From Chryseobacterium sp. LJ668 (GTDB taxonomy: Bacteria > Bacteroidota > Bacteroidia > Flavobacteriales > Weeksellaceae): a stretch of DNA of 64,000 nt. The stretch covers positions 1,860,001-1,924,000 of the forward strand of contig NZ_CP080443.1 of NCBI RefSeq assembly GCF_019613955.1, in the 5' to 3' direction. The position numbers and the translations under genes were made by a program. The notes below the pieces were generated by a model. It searched no databases and was not told the DNA's origin. It was given only the letters and a program-made list of their open reading frames with translations. How positions within the stretch are numbered: position 1 is the stretch's first letter; each line of letters opens with the position of its first letter. Below, one piece after another: positions 38,502 to 47,070 of the stretch.

Positions 38502-38574
38502 GCGGAAGTAGCTCAGTTGGTAGAGCGTCAGCCTTCCAAGCTGAATGTCGCGAGTTCGACCCTCGTCTTCCGCT
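38502..38574 (+). tRNA. tRNA-Gly (TCC), copy 1
   Basis: A 73-nt cloverleaf with acceptor GCGGAAG/CTTCCGC, anticodon loop CTTCCAA (anticodon TCC) and T arm GCGAGTTCGACCCTCG. Confidence 0.95.
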
Positions 38575-38667
38575 CCATTTCACACCGCACATTAGGCGTG
38601 ATTTTTTTTAACTGCTGATGCAGCACAGAGTAGAGTTTCTCTGATAGCTTTCAGTTTTTATTAAATT

Positions 38668-38741
38668 GCCTCCATAGCTCAGTTGGCTAGAGCAGCTGAT
38701 TTGTAATCAGCAGGTCGTGGGTTCGAGTCCCTCTGGAGGCT
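38668..38741 (+). tRNA. tRNA-Thr (TGT), copy 2
   Basis: Same as copy 1 except two bases (acceptor GCCTCCA and a C-to-T in the D loop). The acceptor change turns a G-U pair into A-U. Confidence 0.96.
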
Positions 38742-38761
38742 CAATTTAATATAAAATATCT

Positions 38762-38842
38762 GGGGAGATTCCAGAGTGGCTAAATGGGACTGACTGTAAC
38801 TCAGTTGCTTCGGCTTCGCAGGTTCGAATCCTGCTCTCCCCA
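38762..38842 (+). tRNA. tRNA-Tyr (GTA), copy 2
   Basis: Appears identical to copy 1 over all 81 nt, including the long variable arm; anticodon GTA. Confidence 0.96.
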
Positions 38843-38927
38843 CATTTTATATTAGAACAAACTTACAGATATAAAGAGTTTTCTTTTGTTTTGTATAGCG
38901 TTTACCAATAATTTTGGAAACAAAATT

Positions 38928-39000
38928 GCGGAAGTAGCTCAGTTGGTAGAGCGTCAGCCTTCCAAGCTGAATGTCGCGAGTTCGACCCTCGTCTTCCGCT
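38928..39000 (+). tRNA. tRNA-Gly (TCC), copy 2
   Basis: Appears identical to copy 1 over 73 nt; anticodon TCC. Confidence 0.95.
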
Positions 39001-39041
39001 CAAAAATCACTCTTTTACAGACGTGATTTTTTTCTTTTCAG

Positions 39042-39113
39042 GCCGACTTAGCTCAGCGGTAGAGTGCTTCCTTGGTAAGGAAGAGGTCACGGGTTCAAGT
39101 CCCGTAGTTGGCT
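39042..39113 (+). tRNA. tRNA-Thr (GGT)
   Basis: A 72-nt cloverleaf with acceptor GCCGACT/AGTTGGC, anticodon stem CTTCC/GGAAG around TTGGTAA (anticodon GGT) and T arm ACGGGTTCAAGTCCCGT. Confidence 0.95.
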
Positions 39114-39122
39114 CATTTTATT

Positions 39123-39149
39123 AATCCCGATTTCTTCGGGATTTTTTTT
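39123..39149 (+). terminator. Terminator after the tRNA array
   Basis: AATCCCGA, loop TTTCT, TCGGGATT, then TTTTTT, 9 bp after tRNA-Thr (GGT). Confidence 0.8.
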
Positions 39150-39244
39150 GCCTTAAATTTGTTCTTTTACATTAAATCGGTTTTAAATTTTAACAATATT
39201 TCTTTTTAAGTTTAAAATAATTTTGAAGATTACAAAAAACATAT

Positions 39245-39252
39245 TATATTTG
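39245..39252 (+). promoter_or_regulatory. -7 element for tRNA-Ser
   Basis: TATATTTG matches TAnnTTTG 35 bp before the tRNA. Confidence 0.55.
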
Positions 39253-39287
39253 CACCACCAAAAAACAACGATACAATCGTAGTTATG

Positions 39288-39372
39288 GGAGAGATGGCAG
39301 AGTGGTCGATTGCGATAGTCTTGAAAACTATTGACTGTAACAGGTCCGGGGGTTCGAATCCCTCTCTCTCCG
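39288..39372 (+). tRNA. tRNA-Ser (TGA)
   Basis: An 85-nt class II tRNA with acceptor GGAGAGA/TCTCTCC, anticodon stem-loop ATAGTCTTGAAAACTAT (anticodon TGA), a long variable arm and T arm GGGGGTTCGAATCCCT. Confidence 0.95.
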
Positions 39373-39379
39373 CATTATT

Positions 39380-39412
39380 AAAAGCCTCAAATATTTTATT
39401 TGAGGCTTTTTT
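39380..39412 (+). terminator. Terminator of tRNA-Ser
   Basis: AAAGCCTCAAATA, loop TTT, TATTTGAGGCTTT, then T. The 220 bp that follow, to the next terminator, hold nothing I can identify. Confidence 0.85.
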
Positions 39413-39636
39413 GTTGATAGTTCTATTAAGTTATTTGTAGATGTTGAAAGTTATCTGAATCCAAATATTAAACGATTACTTAAATTTAGAATTATGCTTT
39501 CACTTGGCTTTCGAAAATATTTCAGATTTTTTAATATAAAATCACCTGTTACAGTCTACATCAGATTTCTGTAAAATCATCCAATCACATTTGCAAAAAA
39601 CTTAGTTATAAGTCCTTATATATTGTTATAAATAAT

Positions 39637-39670
39637 AGAAGCCCGGAATAGACATCTATTCCGGGCTTCT
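39637..39670 (-). terminator. Terminator of the DUF4394 lipoprotein gene
   Basis: A perfect 16-bp stem AGAAGCCCGGAATAGA / TCTATTCCGGGCTTCT with a 2-nt centre, 22 bp beyond the gene's stop on the minus strand. Confidence 0.75.
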
Positions 39671-39692
39671 CTATGAAAATCAAGATGTATTT

Positions 39693-41195
39693 TTAGAATC
39701 CTAAACCTATCGCAAAGCCTTTTACCGGGTTAGGGTATGTAGCGAGGGAAGCTGTAGACCCATTGGTAGTGTTTACTATATAAATTTTTGTATCGCCTCC
39801 AACAGAAGCTAATAAATAAGCTTTTTGGCTGGTACTTCCGATGTCAAATCCGTTTGCAGATGTGATGTTCAGTCCTAGTGAACCTCTTTCTACCAAAGTA
39901 CCGGCATTGGGAGGATTTTGCAGATAAAGCTTATCTGTATTATGATCAATTACAAAAAGCGAAGTTGTAGTTGCGCCTGCAAAGTTGTCGCTGTAAGCTG
40001 CTGCGCCTATAGCCGGTGTCCCCGGATTAAGTGCAGTGTCGGTAGCCGTAGTAAAACCTGTAACAGGGTCTAATCTTAAATTTTGTCCCATATTGCTTAC
40101 TACTCTTATTTTATCGACCGTAGGGTTAAAATCAAAACCGAATTCAGTTCCTACAAGTGGGGTAGTAAGTGTACCTGTGCCCACCTGAGTAGCTGCACCT
40201 GTACCTAAGTTGATGGTATAAATTCTATTTGAATTCCCTAAAGCGTACAATTGTCCGTTCAGAGGTCTGAAATCAATACCAAGAATTCCTTCGCCGGTCT
40301 GTAATCCTGTAATTGCTTTTGTAACAGGCTCTGGCTTGTTTGGATCAAATATTTGAAGTGCATTTGCATTATCAATTGCATACGCCACCGGATTTGTAGG
40401 AATTGCAAGGTCAATTACTTTCTGAGACAGTGTACCAATAGTCGAAGCTTTACCCGTATCAAGATTTACAGTATATAAAGCATTTTGTCCTCCGCTTGTT
40501 GCGGCCATTAGTGCAACGCTATTTTCAGGGTTGATATCAAATGCTGCTTGACCTGTAAATGTAAGACCTAAACTTCCCACTTCAACTAAGGTCCCGGCAT
40601 TAGGCGGATCTTGTTTAAATAATTTTCCTGAAGTTAAATCAAGATCATATAAAGTAGTGGTGGCAGCACCAGATTTACTGTTAGTATATGCAATACCAGC
40701 AATAGAGGATGTCGTAGCAATGCTGGTATCGGTAGCAGCAATCACTCCAGTTTCAGGATTCAAACGAAGATTTTGGCCTGTACTTGTTACTAATCTGATA
40801 CGGTCAACAGTAGGATTAAAATCAATAGAAGCAATAGTACCTGAAATTGCAGGTGCAAATGCAGTTGTACTTACCGGTCTTGTAGCAGCGGTAGATGTAT
40901 TGATGATATAAAACTTACTTGCGCTGGATACCGCATAAAGCTCACCTGTCGCCGGTCTGAAATCGATACTGAGTAATTTTTCTCCCGATGCAAGTCCTGT
41001 AATCGGCTTATTGGAGGTGAATACGGTTGTATTATTAGCATTAAAAGCTAAGAGTTCATTATTGGCACTTAGTCCATAGACCATTACGTCAGGACCTACT
41101 ATTGGAGTTTCGGGCATGCTGTTTTCATCGTCATCGCACGAAAATACTGTGACAAGGGCAAATGCAGCCAGACAAAAGTTGGATAGTTTTTTCAT
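39693..41195 (-). CDS. DUF4394 repeat lipoprotein
   Basis: A 500-residue exported lipoprotein: signal peptide MKKLSNFCLAAFALVTVFSC (Cys20), an acidic DDDE linker, then two tandem DUF4394 domains. Each domain has SIDFRPATGELYAV/GIDFRPLNGQLYAL, DFNPTVDRIRLV/DFNPTVDKIRVV, GQNLRLNPETG/GQNLRLDPVTG and an LYDLDLTSGKLF/LFVIDHNTDKLY strand, which suggests one closed beta-propeller-like fold. No catalytic residues are evident; function unknown. No promoter was recognised upstream. Confidence 0.9.
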   Translation of the reverse strand: MKKLSNFCLAAFALVTVFSCDDDENSMPETPIVGPDVMVYGLSANNELLAFNANNTTVFTSNKPITGLASGEKLLSIDFRPATGELYAVSSASKFYIINTSTAATRPVSTTAFAPAISGTIASIDFNPTVDRIRLVTSTGQNLRLNPETGVIAATDTSIATTSSIAGIAYTNSKSGAATTTLYDLDLTSGKLFKQDPPNAGTLVEVGSLGLTFTGQAAFDINPENSVALMAATSGGQNALYTVNLDTGKASTIGTLSQKVIDLAIPTNPVAYAIDNANALQIFDPNKPEPVTKAITGLQTGEGILGIDFRPLNGQLYALGNSNRIYTINLGTGAATQVGTGTLTTPLVGTEFGFDFNPTVDKIRVVSNMGQNLRLDPVTGFTTATDTALNPGTPAIGAAAYSDNFAGATTTSLFVIDHNTDKLYLQNPPNAGTLVERGSLGLNITSANGFDIGSTSQKAYLLASVGGDTKIYIVNTTNGSTASLATYPNPVKGFAIGLGF

Positions 41196-41290
41196 AAAAA
41201 TTTATTTTAATTAAATAGTTTCAGATAAATATACGAGAGAAAAATGATCATGGATGTGTGAAGTGTTTTTTTTAATTCATTTTTTTATTA

Positions 41291-41298
41291 TAAATTTG
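41291..41298 (+). promoter_or_regulatory. Distal -7 element upstream of tuf
   Basis: TAAATTTG matches TAnnTTTG 145 bp before the tuf ATG. It may be a second tuf promoter. Confidence 0.35.
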
Positions 41299-41390
41299 CA
41301 TTTCCAATATACAAAATATAATGTTTGCACTTTTTTGAATTTGAGTAATAATTTTTTTTAACAAAAAGATTTTAGTATTTAAAATTTCAT

Positions 41391-41398
41391 TATATTTG
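41391..41398 (+). promoter_or_regulatory. -7 element of tuf
   Basis: TATATTTG matches TAnnTTTG and is followed by GCACAC, 45 bp before the tuf ATG. Confidence 0.6.
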
Positions 41399-41443
41399 CA
41401 CACTGAAAATTTGAATAAACAATAAATAAAATAATTTAATATC

Positions 41444-42658
41444 ATGGCAAAGGAAACGTTTAATCGTAACAAACCACACTTGAACATTGGTACTATTGGT
41501 CACGTTGACCATGGTAAAACTACACTTACTGCAGCAATCAGTGCTGTGTTAGCGAGCAAAGGTCTTGCTGAGAAAAAAGATTTCTCTTCTATTGACTCTG
41601 CTCCTGAAGAAAAAGAAAGAGGGATTACTATCAATACTGCTCACATCGAGTACGAAACTGAAAAAAGACATTATGCTCACGTTGACTGCCCAGGTCACGC
41701 AGATTACGTAAAAAACATGGTAACTGGTGCTGCTCAGATGGACGGTGCTATCGTTGTATGTGCTGCTACAGACGGGCCTATGCCTCAAACTAGAGAGCAC
41801 ATCCTACTTTGTCGTCAGGTAAATGTACCTAGAATCGTTGTTTTCATGAACAAAGTTGACATGGTAGATGATGCTGAGTTATTAGAGCTTGTTGAAATGG
41901 AATTGAGAGACTTATTGTCTACTTACGATTTCGACGGAGATAACTCTCCAGTAATTCAAGGTTCTGCACTTGGTGCTCTTACAGCTGCTACTGCAGAAGG
42001 AGGTGCTAAGACAGATGACCAATGGTTCAAATCTGTTGAGCAATTAATGGATGCCGTTGACGAATGGATCGAGCAACCACCAAGAGATACTGATAAGCCA
42101 TTCTTGATGCCAATTGAAGACGTATTCTCTATTACAGGTAGAGGTACTGTTGCAACTGGTAGAATCGAAGCTGGTATTATCAACACAGGAGATCCTGTAG
42201 ATATCATCGGTATGGGTGACGAAAAATTGACTTCTACTATTACAGGAGTTGAGATGTTCAGAAAAATCCTAGACAGAGGTGAAGCTGGAGATAACGTAGG
42301 TCTATTGTTGAGAGGTATTGAAAAAACTGACATCAAGAGAGGTATGGTTATCGCTAAGAAAGATTCTGTGAAGCCTCACAAAAAATTCAAAGCTTCAGTT
42401 TATATTCTTTCTAAAGAAGAAGGTGGACGTCACACTCCATTCCACAACAAATACCGTCCTCAGTTCTACGTAAGAACTACTGACGTTACAGGTGAGATCT
42501 TCTTACCAGAAGGTGTAGAAATGGTAATGCCTGGTGATAACTTAGAGATCACTGTAGAATTGTTACAACCAATCGCTCTTAACGTAGGTCTTAGATTTGC
42601 GATCAGAGAAGGAGGTAGAACAGTTGGTTCAGGTCAGGTTACTGAAATCTTAGACTAA
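41444..42658 (+). CDS. tuf: Elongation factor Tu
   Basis: The GTPase that brings aminoacyl-tRNA to the ribosome. G motifs are [17 protein letters not shown] and the NKVD/GSAL base-recognition blocks. It has 404 residues, about ten more than E. coli EF-Tu; the extra stretch lies after GSALGAL ([13 protein letters not shown]), at the end of the GTPase domain. Its own terminator separates it from tRNA-Trp and secE. Confidence 0.98.
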   Translation: MAKETFNRNKPHLNIGTIGHVDHGKTTLTAAISAVLASKGLAEKKDFSSIDSAPEEKERGITINTAHIEYETEKRHYAHVDCPGHADYVKNMVTGAAQMDGAIVVCAATDGPMPQTREHILLCRQVNVPRIVVFMNKVDMVDDAELLELVEMELRDLLSTYDFDGDNSPVIQGSALGALTAATAEGGAKTDDQWFKSVEQLMDAVDEWIEQPPRDTDKPFLMPIEDVFSITGRGTVATGRIEAGIINTGDPVDIIGMGDEKLTSTITGVEMFRKILDRGEAGDNVGLLLRGIEKTDIKRGMVIAKKDSVKPHKKFKASVYILSKEEGGRHTPFHNKYRPQFYVRTTDVTGEIFLPEGVEMVMPGDNLEITVELLQPIALNVGLRFAIREGGRTVGSGQVTEILD

Positions 42659-42674
42659 TCATCTTAATATAATT

Positions 42675-42704
42675 AAAGTTCCGTAAGGAAACTTACGGAA
42701 CTTT
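42675..42704 (+). terminator. Terminator after tuf
   Basis: AAAGTTCCGTAAG, GAAA tetraloop, CTTACGGAACTTT, a perfect 13-bp stem. The T tract is short, so read-through into tRNA-Trp-secE is likely. Confidence 0.75.
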
Positions 42705-42712
42705 ATTAATCT

Positions 42713-42783
42713 ACGGGCATCGTCCAATGGTAGGATACCGGTCTCCAACACCGTTGATCAGGGTTCGAATCCTTGTGCCCGTG
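42713..42783 (+). tRNA. tRNA-Trp (CCA)
   Basis: A 71-nt cloverleaf with acceptor ACGGGCA/TGCCCGT, anticodon loop CTCCAAC (anticodon CCA) and T arm CAGGGTTCGAATCCTTG, in the common tuf-trnW-secE-nusG order. Confidence 0.95.
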
Positions 42784-42796
42784 CAAAAAGAAAATA

Positions 42797-43000
42797 ATGA
42801 GCTTAGTAGAATTTTTAAAAGGTTCTTATAACGAATTCAGACACAAAGTAGAATGGCCGAAATGGTCAGATCTGCAGTCTTCAACTATTGTAGTTACTAT
42901 TGCAACTGTTATTTTAGCATTATTTACCTTTGGCGTTGATGAATTGTTTTCTAAAGCAATCAGCAATATAATAGGAATGCTAATTAATGTGTTCAACTAA
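42797..43000 (+). CDS. secE: Preprotein translocase subunit SecE
   Basis: The small SecYEG subunit. The 67-residue protein MSLVEFLKGSYNEFRHKVEWPKW... has the conserved amphipathic E-W-P-x-W segment and a single membrane helix (TIVVTIATVILALFTFGV). The start at 42797 avoids the tRNA-Trp gene, into which the open frame otherwise extends. Confidence 0.95.
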   Translation: MSLVEFLKGSYNEFRHKVEWPKWSDLQSSTIVVTIATVILALFTFGVDELFSKAISNIIGMLINVFN

Positions 43001-43017
43001 AAAAGTATTTTCCCATA

Positions 43018-43560
43018 ATGAGCGAATTGAAATGGTATGTGCTGAAAGCAATCAGCGGACAGGAAAATAAAGTGAAAAACTATATTGAGACAGAAATCAA
43101 ACGTTTAGGGTTTGAGCAGTACGTTACTCAAGTGGTTATTCCTATGGAAAAGGTAATCCAAATTAGAAACGGAAAAAAAGTTCCTAAAGAAAGACCTTAT
43201 TATCCTGGATACCTGATGGTGGAAGCTGATCTGATGGGAGAAATTCCTCACGTTATCAAAAACATCCCGGGAGTAATATCTTTCCTGAGCTTAACGAAAG
43301 GAGGAGATCCTGTTCCGATGAGAAAATCTGAGGTCAACAGAATGCTCGGAAGAATGGATGAACTTTCAGAGTTTGCTTCAGATGCAGAAATTCCGTTCAT
43401 CGTTGGTGAGAATGTCAAAGTAATCGATGGGCCATTCAATGGTTTCAACGGTACAGTAGAAAAAATTCTTGAGGATAAAAAGAAAGTCGAAGTATCTGTA
43501 TTGATCTTCGGAAGAAAAACTCCAATGGAATTGAGCTTTATGCAGGTAGAAAAAGTATAA
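43018..43560 (+). CDS. nusG: Transcription termination/antitermination factor NusG
   Basis: A 180-residue NusG with the NGN domain (LKWYVLKAISGQENKVKNYIE... YYPGYLMVE) that binds the RNA polymerase clamp, and a C-terminal KOW domain (VIDGPFNGFNGTVEKILED). It follows secE by 17 bp and ends in a terminator. Confidence 0.97.
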   Translation: MSELKWYVLKAISGQENKVKNYIETEIKRLGFEQYVTQVVIPMEKVIQIRNGKKVPKERPYYPGYLMVEADLMGEIPHVIKNIPGVISFLSLTKGGDPVPMRKSEVNRMLGRMDELSEFASDAEIPFIVGENVKVIDGPFNGFNGTVEKILEDKKKVEVSVLIFGRKTPMELSFMQVEKV

Positions 43561-43581
43561 CACTTTTTAAAATATAAATAG

Positions 43582-43608
43582 ACCGTTCAGAAATGAGCGG
43601 TTTTTTTT
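43582..43608 (+). terminator. Terminator after nusG
   Basis: ACCGTTCA, GAAA tetraloop, TGAGCGGT with one G-U pair, then eight T. Confidence 0.85.
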
Positions 43609-43707
43609 ATTTAGAATTTTAGAAAGTAAGAAACTATCAGAAGATCCTCTATAAGCATGTGAATATTAATTTTATTTATTTTATTCTGAAATTTAATGAG
43701 TTAAGTA

Positions 43708-43738
43708 TTTGCTAATTAAAAAATATTTCATAATTTTG
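43708..43738 (+). promoter_or_regulatory. Promoter of rplKAJL
   Basis: TTTG at 43708-43711, a 19-bp spacer and TAATTTTG at 43731-43738, followed by about 85 nt of leader before rplK. Confidence 0.75.
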
Positions 43739-43832
43739 CAGTCCGAAAGTAGGATTACTATTTGTGAGTAGGTAACCTGCTGAATAATAAATGCTTCCAA
43801 CTCATTAATTATTCAAACTTAAAAAAGAAAAA

Positions 43833-44276
43833 ATGGCTAAAAAAGTCTTTAAAATGGTAAAGCTTCAGGTGAAGGGAGGGGCAGCAAACCCGTCTCCACC
43901 AGTAGGTCCTGCATTAGGTTCTGCCGGTGTAAACATCATGGAGTTTTGTAAACAATTTAACGGAAGAACTCAGGATAAGCCTGGACAGGTTTTACCGGTA
44001 GTAATTACGGTATACGAAGACAAATCTTTCGAATTCGTAATCAAAACACCACCTGCAGCAATTCAGTTAATGGATGCCGCTAAGATCAAAGGAGGATCAG
44101 GTGAACCAAACAGAAACAAAGTAGGGGCTGTATCTTGGGCGCAAGTTCAAAAAATCGCAGAAGATAAAATGGCAGACCTTAACTGTTTTACAATGGATTC
44201 AGCTCTTTCTATGGTGGCAGGTACTGCAAGATCTATGGGATTAAGAGTAACAGGAACTAAACCAACTAACGCTTAA
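43833..44276 (+). CDS. rplK: 50S ribosomal protein L11
   Basis: 147 residues: the N-terminal domain begins [29 protein letters not shown] with the proline-rich flexible hinge, and the C-terminal domain binds 23S rRNA at the GTPase-associated centre. First gene of rplKAJL. Confidence 0.98.
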   Translation: MAKKVFKMVKLQVKGGAANPSPPVGPALGSAGVNIMEFCKQFNGRTQDKPGQVLPVVITVYEDKSFEFVIKTPPAAIQLMDAAKIKGGSGEPNRNKVGAVSWAQVQKIAEDKMADLNCFTMDSALSMVAGTARSMGLRVTGTKPTNA

Positions 44277-44286
44277 AACTAATAGA

Positions 44287-44979
44287 ATGGCAAAATTAAC
44301 TAAAAAGCAAAAGGAAGCTTTAAGCAAATTAGAAAAAGGAAGAATTTATAACCTTGAAGAAGGTGCTGCTCTTGTAAAAGAAGTAAACACTGCAAAGTTT
44401 GATGCTTCTGTAGATATCGCTGTAAGATTGGGTGTAGACCCGAGAAAAGCTAACCAGATGGTAAGAGGTGTAGTGTCTCTTCCTCACGGTACAGGTAAAG
44501 ATGTTAAAGTATTAGCTCTTGTAACTCCGGATAAAGAAGCTGAAGCTAAAGCGGCTGGTGCTGATTATGTGGGTCTTGACGAATACTTACAAAAAATAAA
44601 AGATGGTTGGACAGATGTTGACGTTATCGTTACTATGCCAGCTGTTATGGGTAAATTAGGACCTTTAGGTAGAGTATTAGGACCAAGAGGTTTGATGCCT
44701 AACCCTAAATCAGGTACTGTAACTATGGAAATTGGTAAAGCAGTAACTGAAGTGAAAGCAGGTAAGATTGATTTCAAAGTAGATAAGTATGGTATTATCC
44801 ATGCTGGTATTGGTAAAGTATCTTTCGATGCTGACAAGATCAAAGAAAATGCTCAGGAATTAATTTCTACATTGATCAAAATGAAACCAACTGCTGCTAA
44901 AGGTACTTATGTAAAAAGCATTTATTTGTCTTCTACAATGAGCCCGGGTATTGCAATTGATAGTAAATCTGTTAACTAA
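44287..44979 (+). CDS. rplA: 50S ribosomal protein L1
   Basis: 230 residues of the L1 stalk protein. Family motifs are [23 protein letters not shown] and [23 protein letters not shown]1 can autoregulate this operon in other bacteria; no site was identified here. It starts 10 bp after rplK. Confidence 0.98.
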   Translation: MAKLTKKQKEALSKLEKGRIYNLEEGAALVKEVNTAKFDASVDIAVRLGVDPRKANQMVRGVVSLPHGTGKDVKVLALVTPDKEAEAKAAGADYVGLDEYLQKIKDGWTDVDVIVTMPAVMGKLGPLGRVLGPRGLMPNPKSGTVTMEIGKAVTEVKAGKIDFKVDKYGIIHAGIGKVSFDADKIKENAQELISTLIKMKPTAAKGTYVKSIYLSSTMSPGIAIDSKSVN

Positions 44980-44996
44980 TTTTAATCCTTAAGACA

Positions 44997-45590
44997 ATGA
45001 CAAAAGACCAAAAAGTTGTAGCAATACAAGAGATCAAAGACTTGCTTCAGGATGCTAAAGTAGTTTATGTAGCAGATTTGGACGGTTTGAACGCTGCAAA
45101 ATCTTCTGACTTCAGAAGACAGGCTTTCAAGCAAAATATTAAAGTAAAAGTGGTAAAAAACACACTTTTGCAAAAAGCAATGGAGCAGATTGACGGAGTA
45201 GATTTCTCTGAAATGTTCGAGACTTTCAAAGGGAACACTGCATTAATGATTGCTGAAACAGCTAACGCTCCTGCAAAATTAATCAAAGACTTCAGAAAGA
45301 AAGACGAGAAGCCGGCATTGAAGTCTGCTTTTGTACAGGAAACTTTCTATGTTGGTGACAACAATCTAGATGCTTTAGTAAGCATTAAATCTAGAGAAGA
45401 AATGATCGGTGAAATCATCGGATTGCTTCAGTCTCCAATTCAAAGAGTTGTTTCTGCTCTTCAAAACAAACCTGAAACTGCAGAAGCTAAAGCTGAAGAA
45501 GCTGCACCTGCTGTGGAAGAAACTCCTGCTGCTGAGGCTCCGGAAGCTCCTGCTGCAGAAAGCACTGACGAAACGCCAGCTGCTGAATAA
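44997..45590 (+). CDS. rplJ: 50S ribosomal protein L10
   Basis: The L7/L12 stalk base, with 197 residues against about 165 in E. coli. The normal core (DLLQDAKVVYVADLDGLNA ... VSALQNKPE) is followed by a roughly 35-residue Ala/Glu/Pro-rich acidic tail (EEAAPAVEETPAAEAPEAPA...), which looks disordered. It is co-transcribed with rplL 46 bp downstream. Confidence 0.97.
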   Translation: MTKDQKVVAIQEIKDLLQDAKVVYVADLDGLNAAKSSDFRRQAFKQNIKVKVVKNTLLQKAMEQIDGVDFSEMFETFKGNTALMIAETANAPAKLIKDFRKKDEKPALKSAFVQETFYVGDNNLDALVSIKSREEMIGEIIGLLQSPIQRVVSALQNKPETAEAKAEEAAPAVEETPAAEAPEAPAAESTDETPAAE

Positions 45591-45636
45591 TTACTCTCAA
45601 AAAATTAAATAAATAATCAACAAAAACATTACAACA

Positions 45637-46005
45637 ATGTCAGATTTAAAAAATTTAGCGGAAACGCTAGTAAACTTAACAGTAAAAGACGTAAATGAAT
45701 TAGCTACTATCCTTAAGGATGAGTACGGAATCGAGCCAGCTGCTGCTGCTGTAGTTATGTCTGCAGGTGGTGGAGCTGAAGCTGCTGAAGAAAAAACAGA
45801 ATTCGACGTAATTCTTAAAGCTGCTGGTGCTTCTAAATTAGCTATCGTTAAATTGGTAAAAGATTTAACTGGTGCTGGTCTTAAGGAAGCTAAAGATATC
45901 GTAGATGGAGCTCCTGCTGCAATCAAAACTGGTATCTCTAAAGACGAAGCTGAAGCGCTTAAGAAGCAATTAGAAGAAGCTGGTGCTGAAGTAGAATTGA
46001 AATAA
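45637..46005 (+). CDS. rplL: 50S ribosomal protein L7/L12
   Basis: 122 residues: N-terminal dimerisation domain, an Ala-rich hinge ([20 protein letters not shown]) and the factor-binding C-terminal domain ([27 protein letters not shown]). It recruits translation GTPases to the ribosome. A terminator follows at once. Confidence 0.98.
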   Translation: MSDLKNLAETLVNLTVKDVNELATILKDEYGIEPAAAAVVMSAGGGAEAAEEKTEFDVILKAAGASKLAIVKLVKDLTGAGLKEAKDIVDGAPAAIKTGISKDEAEALKKQLEEAGAEVELK

Positions 46006-46027
46006 TTCATTTCACTTTTAAATATAG

Positions 46028-46058
46028 AAGCCTGAGCAATTTGCTCAGGCTTTTTTTT
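46028..46058 (+). terminator. Terminator of rplKAJL
   Basis: AAGCCTGAGCA, loop ATT, TGCTCAGGCTT, then a T run. Between it and 46301 the sequence is AT-rich with no gene recognised. Confidence 0.88.
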
Positions 46059-46301
46059 ATTCATAATAATGTCTTTAAATTTTACCAAATGTAAACCAAT
46101 TAGAAAAATTGATTGTTCTCTAAGTAGAAGTTTTTAATAGGATAAGATGTATTTCATTAAAAAAAGGTTTAATAATGAATTTTTGATAAAATATAAGCTA
46201 CTTAAATAACGATTGTTAAAATTTATTACTTATTTGATTTCAAAGTGATAAATATCAGGCATTTAATAAAAAATTAATATAATTATAATCATATTTATAA
46301 G

Positions 46302-46309
46302 TAATTTTG
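46302..46309 (+). promoter_or_regulatory. -7 element for the 46.3-50.6 kb cluster
   Basis: TAATTTTG followed by GC matches TAnnTTTG 18 bp before the TTG start at 46328, which would give a very short 5' leader. Confidence 0.5.
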
Positions 46310-46327
46310 CGCTGTAAAGAATTATAG

Positions 46328-47011
46328 TTGAAAAGAATTCTAATAACCAAAATTATACATGCCGAATATTTGAAATATGCATACAATTTCAACATTTTAC
46401 GCATTCTTTTAATTCTCCTTTTTTTTCAATCATTCGCATACGCTCAGGATTCTCCAGCACAAGTAAAAAAGCAGCCTGCAAGTATTGTTGTTTCAAAAGG
46501 ATCTTACATTTATTCTACAGACGAAAATTTCAACAAGCAAATTCTTAACAATAAAATTGTACTGAAAAATGCTGATGTATCTTATAATTCAGGAAGACAA
46601 GATGAAATATTAATTACATCGTTGCCTGATAACAGCAAACCAAAAAAACAATTTAAAGATCAGCTTCAAACAGAAGTCAAAAAAAAGAAAAAAGAAGCTC
46701 TTAATACAATTAATAAAAAGATTAAAGAGTTTGAAAAAAGGAAAAAAGAGTTTTTTCACAGTCAGCAATTCACTCAGGATGCTTCTTCGGGACAGTTTTT
46801 AGCAATTCATCAAGGTGTTAAAGACTATATAACACCAACGTATCATCACAATAATCTTTCAAAAATAGTTAATGGATATCATAATTTTTTGATTTCATCA
46901 GCCTTAGATTATCTCCATTCTCAGAAATATTTTCAATACAATAACAAATCATTAGATTTTTGTTTCTCACAGGTCTTTTCTGTAAGGCCACCACCTGTAT
47001 TAGTTTCATAA
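46328..47011 (+). CDS. Hypothetical exported protein with charged coiled-coil segment
   Basis: A 227-residue protein I do not recognise. Its only usable in-frame start is TTG at 46328. A polar stretch of about 20 residues precedes the hydrophobic signal (ILRILLILLFFQSFAYAQ). The mature part has a beta-like segment (SIVVSKGSYIYSTDENF), a long Lys/Glu-rich helical stretch (about residues 110-145, with KKKKKEALNTI and KKIKEFEKRKKEFF), and an aromatic-rich C-terminus ending RPPPVLVS. It lies 59 bp upstream of a large exported repeat protein and probably shares its transcript. Confidence 0.6.
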   Translation: MKRILITKIIHAEYLKYAYNFNILRILLILLFFQSFAYAQDSPAQVKKQPASIVVSKGSYIYSTDENFNKQILNNKIVLKNADVSYNSGRQDEILITSLPDNSKPKKQFKDQLQTEVKKKKKEALNTINKKIKEFEKRKKEFFHSQQFTQDASSGQFLAIHQGVKDYITPTYHHNNLSKIVNGYHNFLISSALDYLHSQKYFQYNNKSLDFCFSQVFSVRPPPVLVS

Positions 47012-47070
47012 ATAGTCAATTAAAATTTATCAAAGCTTACACTTTGTAAGAAACTTATACAATTCAAAAT

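Larger units (their letters stand above)
38242..39000 (+). repeat. Tandem duplication of a Thr-Tyr-Gly tRNA block (unit about 426 bp)
   Basis: The three tRNAs recur in order with offsets of 426, 427 and 426 bp. Tyr and Gly copies look identical and Thr copies differ at two bases. Spacers before Gly share CCAATAATTTTGGAAACAAA, while other spacer parts have drifted. This indicates segmental duplication rather than independent gain. Confidence 0.9.

Noticed and set aside
38202..39400. Repeat array resembling CRISPR
   Set aside because: The repeated units are tRNA genes with cloverleaf structure, not short direct repeats with unique spacers.
40657..40911. 84-codon plus-strand frame
   Set aside because: Antisense to the DUF4394 repeat gene; its content is explained by the repeats on the other strand.
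42773..42796. Upstream extension of secE
   Set aside because: It would begin inside tRNA-Trp; the ATG at 42797 gives the normal SecE length.
45597..46088. 163-codon minus-strand frame
   Set aside because: Antisense to rplL; Ala/Ser-rich shadow of its GCT-rich codons.
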